26,423 nt of DNA from a virus. Shown here one piece after another: positions 13,615-20,420 of this stretch. Position 1 is the first letter of the stretch, and each line of letters opens with the position of its first letter. The stretch covers positions 1-26,423 of the IMG/VR virus record IMGVR_UViG_3300036768_001575. One strand, 5' to 3'. The notes beneath the pieces were generated by a model. The model was given only the letters and a program-made list of their open reading frames with translations, did no database searches and had not been told where the DNA came from. The position numbers and the translations under genes were made by a program.

Positions 13615-14133
13615 ATGGCAGAGCGTAAGAAACGGGGGCGGCCTGAATGGCGGCTAAAAGCTAACTTCCTACTTAGGGAACTTGCCCGCATGTGGCATGG
13701 CCAAAAGAGCATTTTTGACCCCAGTAGTGAGTACTCTTGGCGGGATTTTGTTCGCCTTTTTGTCGGGCTTACCTACGACTTCGGCGAGGAACACGGCGTG
13801 AGTGAGAAGGAGGCGGCCATGAGGCTTGTAGATGCTATTGGGAAATGGCTAACTTGGCATGGGCAGCGGCCGACTTTTAGCTCGCCTTACTTTGAGGCGA
13901 AGTGGCACGCCATCCAGATGTTGGGCGAGGAGCTGGCCGAAAAGATGTTTGACGACTTTGACATCGGCGTAATCCTGAGTTTCGTAGAATACGCCTACAC
14001 CTTTGCATCCAAAGGCCAAATGCCGCCGTATAAACCTTTTGCAAGGATGGAGGCCTACGAAAACTTTGAGGCCTTGCCCGTCGATCCGTGGTGGGAAGAT
14101 CGGTACTATAAAGATGAACCTTTACCTTTCTAA
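13615..14133 (+). CDS. RELAR-array protein F
   Basis: 172 residues, the shortest intact single unit. MAERKKRGRPEWRLKANFLL is close to the start of gene H at both protein and DNA level. It lacks the D(S/D)PFW segment (about 6-10 residues shorter there) but retains FGEEHGV, WHGQRPTFSSPYFEAKWHA, FDIGVIL and ALPVDPWWEDRYY. It ends LPF like gene C, with the stop TAA again inside TAACTTTG. Starts 5 nt after gene E ends. Confidence 0.8.
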   Translation: MAERKKRGRPEWRLKANFLLRELARMWHGQKSIFDPSSEYSWRDFVRLFVGLTYDFGEEHGVSEKEAAMRLVDAIGKWLTWHGQRPTFSSPYFEAKWHAIQMLGEELAEKMFDDFDIGVILSFVEYAYTFASKGQMPPYKPFARMEAYENFEALPVDPWWEDRYYKDEPLPF

Positions 14134-14138
14134 CTTTG
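14131..14138 (+). promoter_or_regulatory. Stop-embedded TAACTTTG box before gene G
   Basis: The stop of gene F supplies the TAA. The ATG of gene G follows 6 nt later at 14145, a spacing like the leaderless promoters elsewhere. Internal initiation within the array is therefore likely. Confidence 0.5.
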
Positions 14139-14144
14139 ACACCT

Positions 14145-14720
14145 ATGACGACGGGGGAAATACAGGGACAAGAAGGCCGAACTGGGGGGGCTAAATGGAG
14201 GCTGTATGCGAGCTTCCTGCTCCGCGAGCTCACTCGGATGTGGTATGGAAAGAAAAGCATATTTGATGCTAGCGAAATCCTTGACCGCCACTCCCCTTTT
14301 TGGGAAAGGTTTAGGCATATTTTTAGCGGTATGGTCATAAGTTTTGGCGAGATTCTTGGTCTTGCGGATGAGGAAATAAAGAATCGCATTGAAAAGATAG
14401 AGAAGGATACTCATGGCGATTCACTTCCAGATTTCAGTCATCCTACCCACGAGGTGGTTTGGTTTGCTGAGCAAGTTCTCGGCGAGGAACAGGCTAAATG
14501 GCTTTTGAGCGACCTTGTGATTGGTTGGATATTTATTATTGTTGTAAAGACAGAACACCTTGTAGCTAATGGGGAAAAGCCTCCATACGGGAGGAAGGGC
14601 TATCTCCCGTCGCTTGAAGCCTGCGAGCGTTTTTCGCGGGTAGCGCCAGAGCTGGAAGAAATGTACTACGGCAAAAATCCTGACGCCTATGGCCGAGCGG
14701 GAAAACCGGGAGCTTCCTAA
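14145..14720 (+). CDS. RELAR-array protein G
   Basis: 191 residues. The start MTTGEIQGQEG resembles gene E (MTTEKVQTQDG). AKWRLYASFLLRELTRMWYG, HSPFWERF, then the D-type centre HPTHEVVWFAEQVLGEEQAK. The C-terminus is degenerate (LEACERFSRVAPELEEMYY) and runs into KNPDAYGRAGKPGAS, an out-of-frame reading of the start of gene H. So G, like D, lost its original stop and overlaps its neighbour (32 nt). A hydrophobic helix (VIGWIFIIVV, about residue 126) is unusual in the family. Confidence 0.78.
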   Translation: MTTGEIQGQEGRTGGAKWRLYASFLLRELTRMWYGKKSIFDASEILDRHSPFWERFRHIFSGMVISFGEILGLADEEIKNRIEKIEKDTHGDSLPDFSHPTHEVVWFAEQVLGEEQAKWLLSDLVIGWIFIIVVKTEHLVANGEKPPYGRKGYLPSLEACERFSRVAPELEEMYYGKNPDAYGRAGKPGAS

Positions 14721-15206
14721 GTGGAAGCTAAAAGCGAACTGGCTCCTTCGTGAGCTTGCCCGTACATGGTACGGCAAGGAGAGTATATTTGACCTTAGAT
14801 ACGGCCATGACGAGCGCTCCCCATTTTGGCAGCACTTCGTTTCTATTTTTCGGGACTTGGCTAGGATTTCGGCGAGGCGCATGGGCTGACCAAAGATGAG
14901 ATGTCTAAGCGCCTTGATGAGGCTTTTGAAGATTGGGTGAGCTGCCATGGGTGGCCTATGCATTTCAGAGAACCTTACGGGGAGGCTAAGTGGAGAGCCA
15001 AACAAATGCTCGGCAAAAAACTGCTGATAAAACTATTTGACTATTCCTTTGTTATAGGCATAATGCTGTGCGTAGTCAGGGCAATATACCACTATGCCTC
15101 GGAGGGAAAAATGCCGCCGTATGGCGAGATGGCGTATTTCAAGTCGCTCGAATATTACGAAGCACTCCCCGTCGACCCAGATTTAGAAGACCTTTACTAC
15201 GGCTGA
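14689..15206 (+). pseudogene. RELAR-array copy H, frameshifted
   Basis: The first frame, MAERENRELPKWKLKANWLL onward, stays in family register through SPFWQHFVSIFRDLA, then reads nonsense and stops at 14889. From about 14865 the next frame continues the family exactly: DFGEAHGLTKDEMSKRLDEA, CHGWPMHFREPYGEAKWRAK and YYEALPVDPDLEDLYYG to 15206. The join lies in 14861-14869 (CTAGGATTT). Restoring one base (for example A, giving codons AAG GAT TTC) repairs the frame. There is no slippery heptamer, so a one-base deletion, or a sequence error, is likelier than programmed shifting. The downstream half has lost almost no similarity, so the event is recent. Confidence 0.8.
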
Positions 15207-15230
15207 CCCAGCCCAGCCGCAAGCCTACCG

Positions 15231-15259
15231 CCCCCGCCTTCGGGCGGGGGTTTTCGTTT
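15231..15259 (+). terminator. Intrinsic terminator closing the array
   Basis: CCCCCGCC-ttcg-GGCGGGGG followed by TTTTCGTTT. A UUCG tetraloop hairpin 25 nt after the last family gene. Confidence 0.85.
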
Positions 15260-15284
15260 GTGCCTTGGGGTGGTGCGGAAGCCG

Positions 15285-15292
15285 TATATTTG
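15285..15292 (+). promoter_or_regulatory. TATATTTG promoter box
   Basis: A perfect TAnnTTTG box, 4 nt before the ATG at 15297. The flanking bases equal those before the paralogue at 5779 over 17 nt including the ATG. Confidence 0.6.
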
Positions 15293-15296
15293 TGGC

Positions 15297-15989
15297 ATGA
15301 ACGCGATCAACACGGAAGGGATTGCGGAAGGGCTGGCCAAGTGCTTCATCTATGAGGCCAACCGCTGGATTGAGAAAGCGGCGGCGAGAAAAGCGGATCG
15401 TTACAATAGCGTTTTTCGGGCCTTTCTAAATCTGGGGTGTATAAAAGCTATTTTAGGCGATCGGTTTGAGGAGGTTAGGCAGGAGCTACATAAGAAGGCC
15501 GAGGAGAGTATTGAATGTACTTTTTGCTCTGAGTCTTGGGTTAGTGATGCTGAGAGATCGGGGCTGAAGTACGGCGGGCGATTCCAGCTACCCAAAAAGA
15601 TGGGGGAGTGCTCCATTCACCATGGCCTTGTTGCAGGAATAGTTTCGCTGGAATTTGATAATAAACTCCGCTACTTTGAGGGATCGGGTTGGTATGTATG
15701 GCGACATGATGAAGGTGAATGGGAAGAGCGGCCGAAAGGGCGGGGCATTGTGGGTCTCATTTACGAGGTCATGCGGCAGAGGATAGCCGTATGGCGGGAG
15801 GCCATAGATGCGGGGATTGATGTGAGGGGTCTGGCGGAGTGGATAGAGGAGCTGGAAAGCAAGATAAACGATCCAGCCTGGCTCGATAGGGTAGAAGAGC
15901 TGCTTAGGCGGGTGGATTATTTTGGGGTGGAATGGATTTCTGAGGATAGTCCATACCGCCCTCGGAGCAAAAACAGGCGGAAGTCATAA
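15297..15989 (+). CDS. Unknown protein, paralogue of the 5779 gene
   Basis: 230 residues, homologous over its whole length to the minus-strand product at 5108-5779: GLAKC, LGDRFEEV, GGRFQLPKKMGECSIHHGLVA, EGSGWYVW, GRGIVGLIYEVMRQRIAVWR and LAEWIEELESKINDPAWL. The start is set by the shared promoter-start block. It is a single-gene unit between terminators at 15231 and 16038. The two copies lie about 9.5 kb apart in opposite orientation, so this is not a tandem duplicate. No known domain recognised. The conserved Trp, His and Glu positions suggest a binding or enzymatic role that cannot be named. Confidence 0.8.
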   Translation: MNAINTEGIAEGLAKCFIYEANRWIEKAAARKADRYNSVFRAFLNLGCIKAILGDRFEEVRQELHKKAEESIECTFCSESWVSDAERSGLKYGGRFQLPKKMGECSIHHGLVAGIVSLEFDNKLRYFEGSGWYVWRHDEGEWEERPKGRGIVGLIYEVMRQRIAVWREAIDAGIDVRGLAEWIEELESKINDPAWLDRVEELLRRVDYFGVEWISEDSPYRPRSKNRRKS

Positions 15990-16037
15990 CTTAGCGCCAA
16001 CCCAGCCGCGCCAGTTTCCGCGGTGATTGCGTTCATG

Positions 16038-16066
16038 GCGGCCCTTGCAGGGCCGCTTTTCTTTTT
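16038..16066 (+). terminator. Intrinsic terminator
   Basis: GCGGCCC-ttgca-GGGCCGC followed by TTTTCTTTTT. It ends the 15297 unit and lies just before regulon element copy 3. Confidence 0.85.
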
Positions 16067-16082
16067 GTGGGCTGGGGAGACC

Positions 16083-16119
16083 AAAAAAGTGTACGCGCCC
16101 AGACATTAATAGGAGTGAT
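16083..16119 (+). promoter_or_regulatory. Regulon element, copy 3
   Basis: AAAAAAGTGTACGCGCCC then AGACATTAATAGGAGTGAT and the ATG at 16120. Identical to copy 4 throughout. Confidence 0.78.
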
Positions 16120-16455
16120 ATGAGACGCATCGTTTTCCTGAATGCGAACGACCTTTTGGAGTTCGCTTCGCAGTGCCCGAGGTGGAGACTGATGACGCTG
16201 TGCCGGGATTTAGTCCAGTCAGGGCCTGTAGCTTACATAGCGGCCCGACCGCAGGAGCGTGAGGGTGCTAAGTTAGCGGCGCAGATTTTTCGTGGTGCGG
16301 AGATAGTAGATCCGCGCACATTGCAGGCGCGCGGGTGGATCAATGAGGCGGACGAGCTGGCGCTGATAACTACCGATCCCGACTTAGGGCTGAAGCTGGT
16401 GGTGCTGAAAAAAGTCAAAGGAGTTGAAACAAATTCAAAAAACGTATGGATATGA
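16120..16455 (+). CDS. Small protein of recombination operon, unknown
   Basis: 111 residues starting MRRIVFLNANDLLEFASQCP. The start is fixed by the regulon element. I recognise no family. PRWRLMTLCRDLVQSG (about 20-35) faintly resembles the N-terminal signature of the RELAR-array family (PKWRL...LLREL), but the rest does not follow. It is first in a three-gene operon with a possible annealing protein and a Cas4-like nuclease, overlapping the next gene by 10 nt, so a recombination accessory role is a reasonable guess. Confidence 0.65.
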   Translation: MRRIVFLNANDLLEFASQCPRWRLMTLCRDLVQSGPVAYIAARPQEREGAKLAAQIFRGAEIVDPRTLQARGWINEADELALITTDPDLGLKLVVLKKVKGVETNSKNVWI

Positions 16456-17147
16456 CCATGACGAAGCGAGAACAGGCCAAGAGGAAGGCCGAAGCGGTAA
16501 TCCTGGCGAATGCGCACAGGTTGTACTTTGTCCCCCAGCGAGGTGGGGGGTATGTAGCCGAAATGACCCGTGAGGTAGCGGCCGAACTTTGGGCGGCATT
16601 GACGGATGTGGCCCAGATGCGGCAATGGGTCAATGTAGTTCAGAGCGATGCGGATTATGTAGTGATCAGTTGCCGCATAGAGGTCGTAATGGATGAATGG
16701 AAGGCGGAGGTAGAGGATATAGGGGAGGCGTGGGCGAGGGAGTTTGAGGCCAGGCAAAAGGCGGCGAAGGGGGCCGGCGGTTCGCAGAAGCCCGAAGCGG
16801 CTGGGCAAACAGAAGCGGCACCCAGTACAGAGGCAGCCCCCAAGGCCGAAGCCGCGACAAAAACAGACGAGGCTATGCGGTACCGGATGTACCGGACGGC
16901 GACGACGCGGGCGCTGAAGCGGGCGATGGAGCTGCTTGTCGGCGACCTGAATAGCTTATTGAAGGGGCTGGCTATACTTTACGGGTACAAGCAGACGAAT
17001 AACAAAGGTGGATTGAAGGCCCTGCCCCCCGAAGCCGCTCCCATAATCCGTGCCCTTGGGGCAGCTGAGATCGGGGTAACGGATGCAATCAAAGGCCTTG
17101 CAGCTGTGATAGGCAAACCGCAAACCGAAAAGAGCCATGAGGGCTAA
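16446..17147 (+). CDS. Possible single-strand annealing protein
   Basis: 233 residues. Residues 20-100 form a compact domain with YVVISCRIEV. A low-complexity Ala/Glu/Pro/Lys linker spans about 105-142. Then RYRMYRTATTRALKRAMELL (about 144-163) leads into a C-terminal helical region. A TRA..RAL-like helix after a strand pair and linker is seen in phage annealing proteins of the Rad52-like/Erf-like groups, and the partner gene immediately downstream is a Cas4/RecB-like nuclease, the classic pairing. The similarity is weak and the call is mainly contextual. An alternative is a single-strand-binding or scaffolding protein of the same operon. It overlaps its neighbours on both sides by 10-11 nt. 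Confidence 0.4.
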   Translation: MDMTMTKREQAKRKAEAVILANAHRLYFVPQRGGGYVAEMTREVAAELWAALTDVAQMRQWVNVVQSDADYVVISCRIEVVMDEWKAEVEDIGEAWAREFEARQKAAKGAGGSQKPEAAGQTEAAPSTEAAPKAEAATKTDEAMRYRMYRTATTRALKRAMELLVGDLNSLLKGLAILYGYKQTNNKGGLKALPPEAAPIIRALGAAEIGVTDAIKGLAAVIGKPQTEKSHEG

Positions 17148-18081
17148 GCTTAGCATAGAGGCCGTTGTGGTGCGGGGCACCCTGATTTTTGAGGGTGAAG
17201 CGGCTGAGGTTGGGAAGCACTTGCGCCAAGTGATTGATCTACTGGTACCGGCCGGGGCTGGGGAAGCCCAGCCCCCAGCCCCGGAGCCGGAGACGGCGAA
17301 AAACGAGGCGCCTAAGACCGAACCGGAGCCAAAAGCAGGCACAGAGGCGCCAGCGGAGCCGGGATCGCCGGCAGCCCAGCCACCGGTGATCAATGGGGTG
17401 GCGCGTCCCGATGCGCCGGGCCTTCCTCTGCCAAGCCTTCCGAACCTTTCATTCAGCACCCTGACCCTGCTTTTCCGGTGTGCGCATGCTTTCCATCTGA
17501 AACTGGCCGGCATAAAGCCCCCGCCGTCGGAGGATATGCAGATCGGAACCGACTTCCACACTGGCATAGCTGCCTTTTTGCGTGGTGATGAGGCTGCTTT
17601 TGGCTATCCCCAAAATGAGGAGCGGTTCGCGCACGTGCGGGAGCTTCTCACGGCGCTCCGGTCGGCGCCCGATCTGGCGGTGGAGCCGCGTGCGGTATTG
17701 GAGGCCGGGGGGATGGAGTGGGTAGGTTATGCCGATGCCATAGCGAACGGGACTATATACGAGTTCAAGACCACGAAGCGGCTCCCATCGGAGCTGACGG
17801 ACACGCATGCCTTGCAGGCGTCGGTCTATGCGGCGATGTTCGGGGCGGAGAAGGCCAAGGTGGTCTATGTTACAGAGAAGGGTGCGCGGGAGTTTGACGT
17901 GGCGCCGTTGGCTGGGATGCGGGAGTTTTTGTCGGATATGGCGAGCCAGATAAGGGCAGGGGTGCCGAACATCCCCACAGGGCTAACGCACCCTTGGGGC
18001 TGCGACCGGTGCGAGTACCGTGGGCACTGCCGTTTTTACGACTTTGTGCGCGGCAATGGGGTTACAGAGATACCCTTCTGA
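17137..18081 (+). CDS. Cas4/RecB-like PD-(D/E)XK nuclease, Fe-S type
   Basis: 314 residues. Residues 1-38 form a small N-terminal segment and 40-100 a Pro/Glu/Ala linker. The nuclease spans about 104-314: FSTLTLLFRCAHAFHLKL (C115), GTDFHTGIAAFLRG (H141), WVGYADAI (D200), YEFKTTKR (E209, K211) and LQASVYAAMFG (Q227...Y231). The C-terminal CDRCEYRGHC gives C289, C292 and C298. C115 plus these three make the four-cysteine [4Fe-4S] set of Cas4, AddB and RecB-like exonucleases. Such phage enzymes resect double-strand ends for annealing recombination. No cas1/cas2 or CRISPR array is present, so an adaptation role is not supported. Overlaps the upstream gene by 11 nt. Confidence 0.87.
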   Translation: MRAKLSIEAVVVRGTLIFEGEAAEVGKHLRQVIDLLVPAGAGEAQPPAPEPETAKNEAPKTEPEPKAGTEAPAEPGSPAAQPPVINGVARPDAPGLPLPSLPNLSFSTLTLLFRCAHAFHLKLAGIKPPPSEDMQIGTDFHTGIAAFLRGDEAAFGYPQNEERFAHVRELLTALRSAPDLAVEPRAVLEAGGMEWVGYADAIANGTIYEFKTTKRLPSELTDTHALQASVYAAMFGAEKAKVVYVTEKGAREFDVAPLAGMREFLSDMASQIRAGVPNIPTGLTHPWGCDRCEYRGHCRFYDFVRGNGVTEIPF

Positions 18082-18115
18082 CCGCGAAGCTATTCGAGGC
18101 ATATCCCGGAGTATG

Positions 18116-18136
18116 GGGCGGCGCCAAGCCGCCCCG
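18116..18136 (+). terminator. Hairpin after nuclease gene, weak terminator
   Basis: GGGGCGGC-gccaa-GCCGCCCC (18115-18135), possibly enclosed by CGAAGC/GCTTCG (18085-18090 and 18136-18141). It lacks a proper T-tract, so termination may be partial or factor dependent. Confidence 0.45.
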
Positions 18137-18144
18137 CTTCGGTT

Positions 18145-18181
18145 AAAAAAGTGTACGCGCCCAGACATTAATAGGAGTGAT
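18145..18181 (+). promoter_or_regulatory. Regulon element, copy 4
   Basis: The same sequence as copy 3 up to the ATG at 18182. It follows the hairpin at 18115-18135 and opens the unit containing the SNF2 helicase. Confidence 0.78.
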
Positions 18182-18466
18182 ATGAAACGGGTAGAAGTTT
18201 GGCTGATAAACGAAGAAAGCGATCGGACGGTGCATGAGCACTTTGGGCAGCTTATAGAGGCCTACATCCCGCCTCGTGAAGAGTTTCTGGGCATTTGCGA
18301 AGCCTCGCCCCATGCGGTGGCTGAGCTGGCGGATGTGGACGACTGGAGTGCGGCTGAGGCGCTTGTCCGGCCATGGGAGCCCGTCTTAGTGGGTGAGTTG
18401 CATGAGGGAGATGTTTCGGCGCCGCTGTACCTTCTGGTAAGGCCGATTGTGCAGGCAAGCAAATAA
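18182..18466 (+). CDS. YIPP-family small protein 1
   Basis: 94 residues, acidic. MKRVEVWLINEESD, a helix with HFGQLIEAYIPP, an E(A/S)PHAVAELADVDDWSAAEAL helix and a C-terminal strand pair ending YLLVRPI. It is homologous along its length to the next gene (VEVWLI, EAYIPP/EPYIPP, A(S/T)P.AV..LA(D/E)V..W(S/A)A.EAL, VGE.(H/Y)E). The start is fixed by the regulon element. Function unknown; the strand-helix plan suggests a small alpha-beta fold. Confidence 0.75.
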   Translation: MKRVEVWLINEESDRTVHEHFGQLIEAYIPPREEFLGICEASPHAVAELADVDDWSAAEALVRPWEPVLVGELHEGDVSAPLYLLVRPIVQASK

Positions 18467-18475
18467 GGAGGTGCT

Positions 18476-18778
18476 ATGGATGATATTGAGCAAGTAGAAG
18501 TATGGCTGATATCCGAGGGCGGTGGGCGTGGGAAGGCACGCGAGCTTTTTGAGGAACTTAAAGAGCCCTATATCCCGCCTATGCATCGATTGGTAACTAT
18601 TAGCGATGCTACGCCTGAGGCTGTGTCTGATCTTGCCGAAGTAAGTTTATGGGCAGCGACCGAGGCGCTTGCCAATCCAGGGAAGCTTATCTTGATAGGT
18701 GAAGAATATGAATGTGAGGTCTCAGCCAAGTATTATCTTAAGGTGACCAAGTCTCGGCTGCACAGATGGAGGGTATAG
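18476..18778 (+). CDS. YIPP-family small protein 2
   Basis: 100 residues, tandem paralogue of the gene before it. The start at 18476 follows AAGGAGGTGCT, a clear purine-rich ribosome binding site, unlike the leaderless starts elsewhere. This fits an internal operon gene. Its last 13 nt overlap the SNF2 gene, suggesting coupling. Function unknown; a role supporting the helicase is only a positional guess. Confidence 0.75.
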   Translation: MDDIEQVEVWLISEGGGRGKARELFEELKEPYIPPMHRLVTISDATPEAVSDLAEVSLWAATEALANPGKLILIGEEYECEVSAKYYLKVTKSRLHRWRV

Positions 18779-20412
18779 ACTTTGAGAAGCTCTCACTGGC
18801 GGATTATGCCCAGCTTTTTGAGATAGGGGCTATGGCCAAAAGCCGGTGGGACTTGCTTGTTACGCTCACACCGGAGTTTGACGTGCAGATTTCGGGCTGC
18901 ACCTACGAGTATAGGGATAGGATAAAGGCAATAGCGCGGACAATCAAGACGAAGGCGATATGGGATGGGCAGAAGTGGATAATCCGCACATGGAAAAACC
19001 CCCACACGATCACGCAGGTGCTTTTAGGGCTTGCGGAGCTGCCTAATACCAAGCTGGCGCTAAGGTCAGACTTGGAGCAGCGCCCAGTTCCAAAGATAGA
19101 AATCCCCCCGCTGGGTGGGTATACTCTGTTTCCGTTCCAGATTGAGGGGATCAGCGTTATTGCGGAGACTTTTCGGCGTGGGGTGAAGAGCTTTTTGCTG
19201 GCTGATGAGATGGGGCTGGGCAAGACGATACAGGCCTTAGGCGTGGCGAAGGTGCTGGGGTTGGATGCGGTGGTAATATCCCCCGCATCGGTAGTGCCGA
19301 GCTGGGAGGAGAAGGCCCGCGAATGCGGGGTGAATGCGGAGGTTTTCAGTTATGCTAAGGCGGATAGGGCAAAGGCGGTTGGGAAGTTGCTGATTTTAGA
19401 TGAGGCGCACTACATCAAAAACAGAAGCGCCCAGCGCACGAAGGCGGTACGGCGCTTAGTGGCACAGGCGGAGAAGGTTTTAGCCCTCACAGGGACGCCC
19501 ATCCTAAACCGCATAGAGGAGTTAGCCAATATCTTGCAGAACATCGACATCATTGGGAGCGCAAAAGAGTTCCTTAACCAATATGCCAGTAAGACATTGC
19601 GAAGCATCCGGACGAAGGTGGGTTCCATCCAAAAGGAGGAGTACTATTTGACGGACGAGCAGGCCCGCATGCTGCGCACGCTTTTGACCACGAAGCTACC
19701 TTACCTACGACGGGAAAAGAAGGATGTTGGCCTCCAGTTCCCCCGAAAAGTCCGGTCGCGGGTTACGCTGGATGTAGAAGCGCCGGAGGCTTCAGAGACC
19801 CTGAGACGCGTAGCGGCGGAGTTCGCACGAAAGCTTGGCTTAGACCCGCGCAGTTTCTACTCAGCCGAGGCGCTCATTAACTTCGTCTTTGAGAATATCC
19901 CCTCGGCCGCACTGGCGACGGCGCGGCGGCTCTATGCTGTAGCCAAGGCGACGGCGACCGCTGAGTACGTGGAAAACCTTTTAGACGGCACAGATGGCCC
20001 TATCGTGGTCTTCTACCATCACGAGCAGGTACTGCGAGCCTTGCAGGAGCGGGTGCCGGCCCCCTACATAGACGGATCGGTGCCTCCGACGCGCCGGGCA
20101 GAGCTGGTTCGGGAGTTTCAGGACGGCCGGCATCGGGTGCTGTACCTTTCCATCACGGCCGCTGGGGTGGGGCTTACCCTCACCGCAGCCGATACGGCGG
20201 TTTTCGTGGAGTACGACTGGGTGCCGGCGAACCTATTGCAGGCCGAAGACCGCATAAATCGCATCGGGCAAGCAAGCGAGGTTACCTATTACCACTACCT
20301 GACCAGCAAAGACCACGTGGAAAAGCTCCTACTGGACAAGATTTTAGAGAAGGCGGCCCTAGCGGAGGCCGTCTTAGGCGGGGAGAGCGGGCTTAGAGAA
20401 GCGCTGAAATAG
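18766..20412 (+). CDS. SNF2-family helicase/translocase
   Basis: 548 residues. The small N-terminal part (1-110) includes WDGQKWIIR, reminiscent of the substrate-recognition repeat seen before the motor in SMARCAL1-like proteins. Motor: Q125 (Q motif, FQIEGI), ADEMGLGKT (146-154, motif I), VVISPASVVPSW (Ia), DEAH (212-215, II), LTGTP (241-245, III), IVVFYHH (IV), ITAAGVGLTLT (463-473, V) and QAEDRINRIGQ (492-502, VI). The family uses ATP to move along or remodel duplex DNA. Phage copies are common in replication and recombination modules and may process forks. All motifs look intact. It is followed closely by a strong hairpin at 20421. Confidence 0.93.
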   Translation: MEGIDFEKLSLADYAQLFEIGAMAKSRWDLLVTLTPEFDVQISGCTYEYRDRIKAIARTIKTKAIWDGQKWIIRTWKNPHTITQVLLGLAELPNTKLALRSDLEQRPVPKIEIPPLGGYTLFPFQIEGISVIAETFRRGVKSFLLADEMGLGKTIQALGVAKVLGLDAVVISPASVVPSWEEKARECGVNAEVFSYAKADRAKAVGKLLILDEAHYIKNRSAQRTKAVRRLVAQAEKVLALTGTPILNRIEELANILQNIDIIGSAKEFLNQYASKTLRSIRTKVGSIQKEEYYLTDEQARMLRTLLTTKLPYLRREKKDVGLQFPRKVRSRVTLDVEAPEASETLRRVAAEFARKLGLDPRSFYSAEALINFVFENIPSAALATARRLYAVAKATATAEYVENLLDGTDGPIVVFYHHEQVLRALQERVPAPYIDGSVPPTRRAELVREFQDGRHRVLYLSITAAGVGLTLTAADTAVFVEYDWVPANLLQAEDRINRIGQASEVTYYHYLTSKDHVEKLLLDKILEKAALAEAVLGGESGLREALK

Positions 20413-20420
20413 CCCATGCG

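Noticed and set aside
14861-14869. Programmed -1 frameshift in array copy H
   Set aside because: CTAGGATTT is not a slippery heptamer, no stimulatory hairpin is evident, and other copies are in one frame.
8735-15206. Diversity-generating retroelement explanation for the variable family
   Set aside because: No reverse transcriptase, no template/variable repeat pair and no adenine-specific differences. Variation is by whole-gene duplication and recombination.
16120-16455. Further member of the RELAR-array family
   Set aside because: Only PRWRL...CRDLV resembles the signature; the centre and YYEALPV-type end are missing.
17137-18081. CRISPR adaptation gene cas4
   Set aside because: The nuclease is Cas4-like in motifs and Fe-S cysteines but has no CRISPR partners; the operon context is phage recombination.
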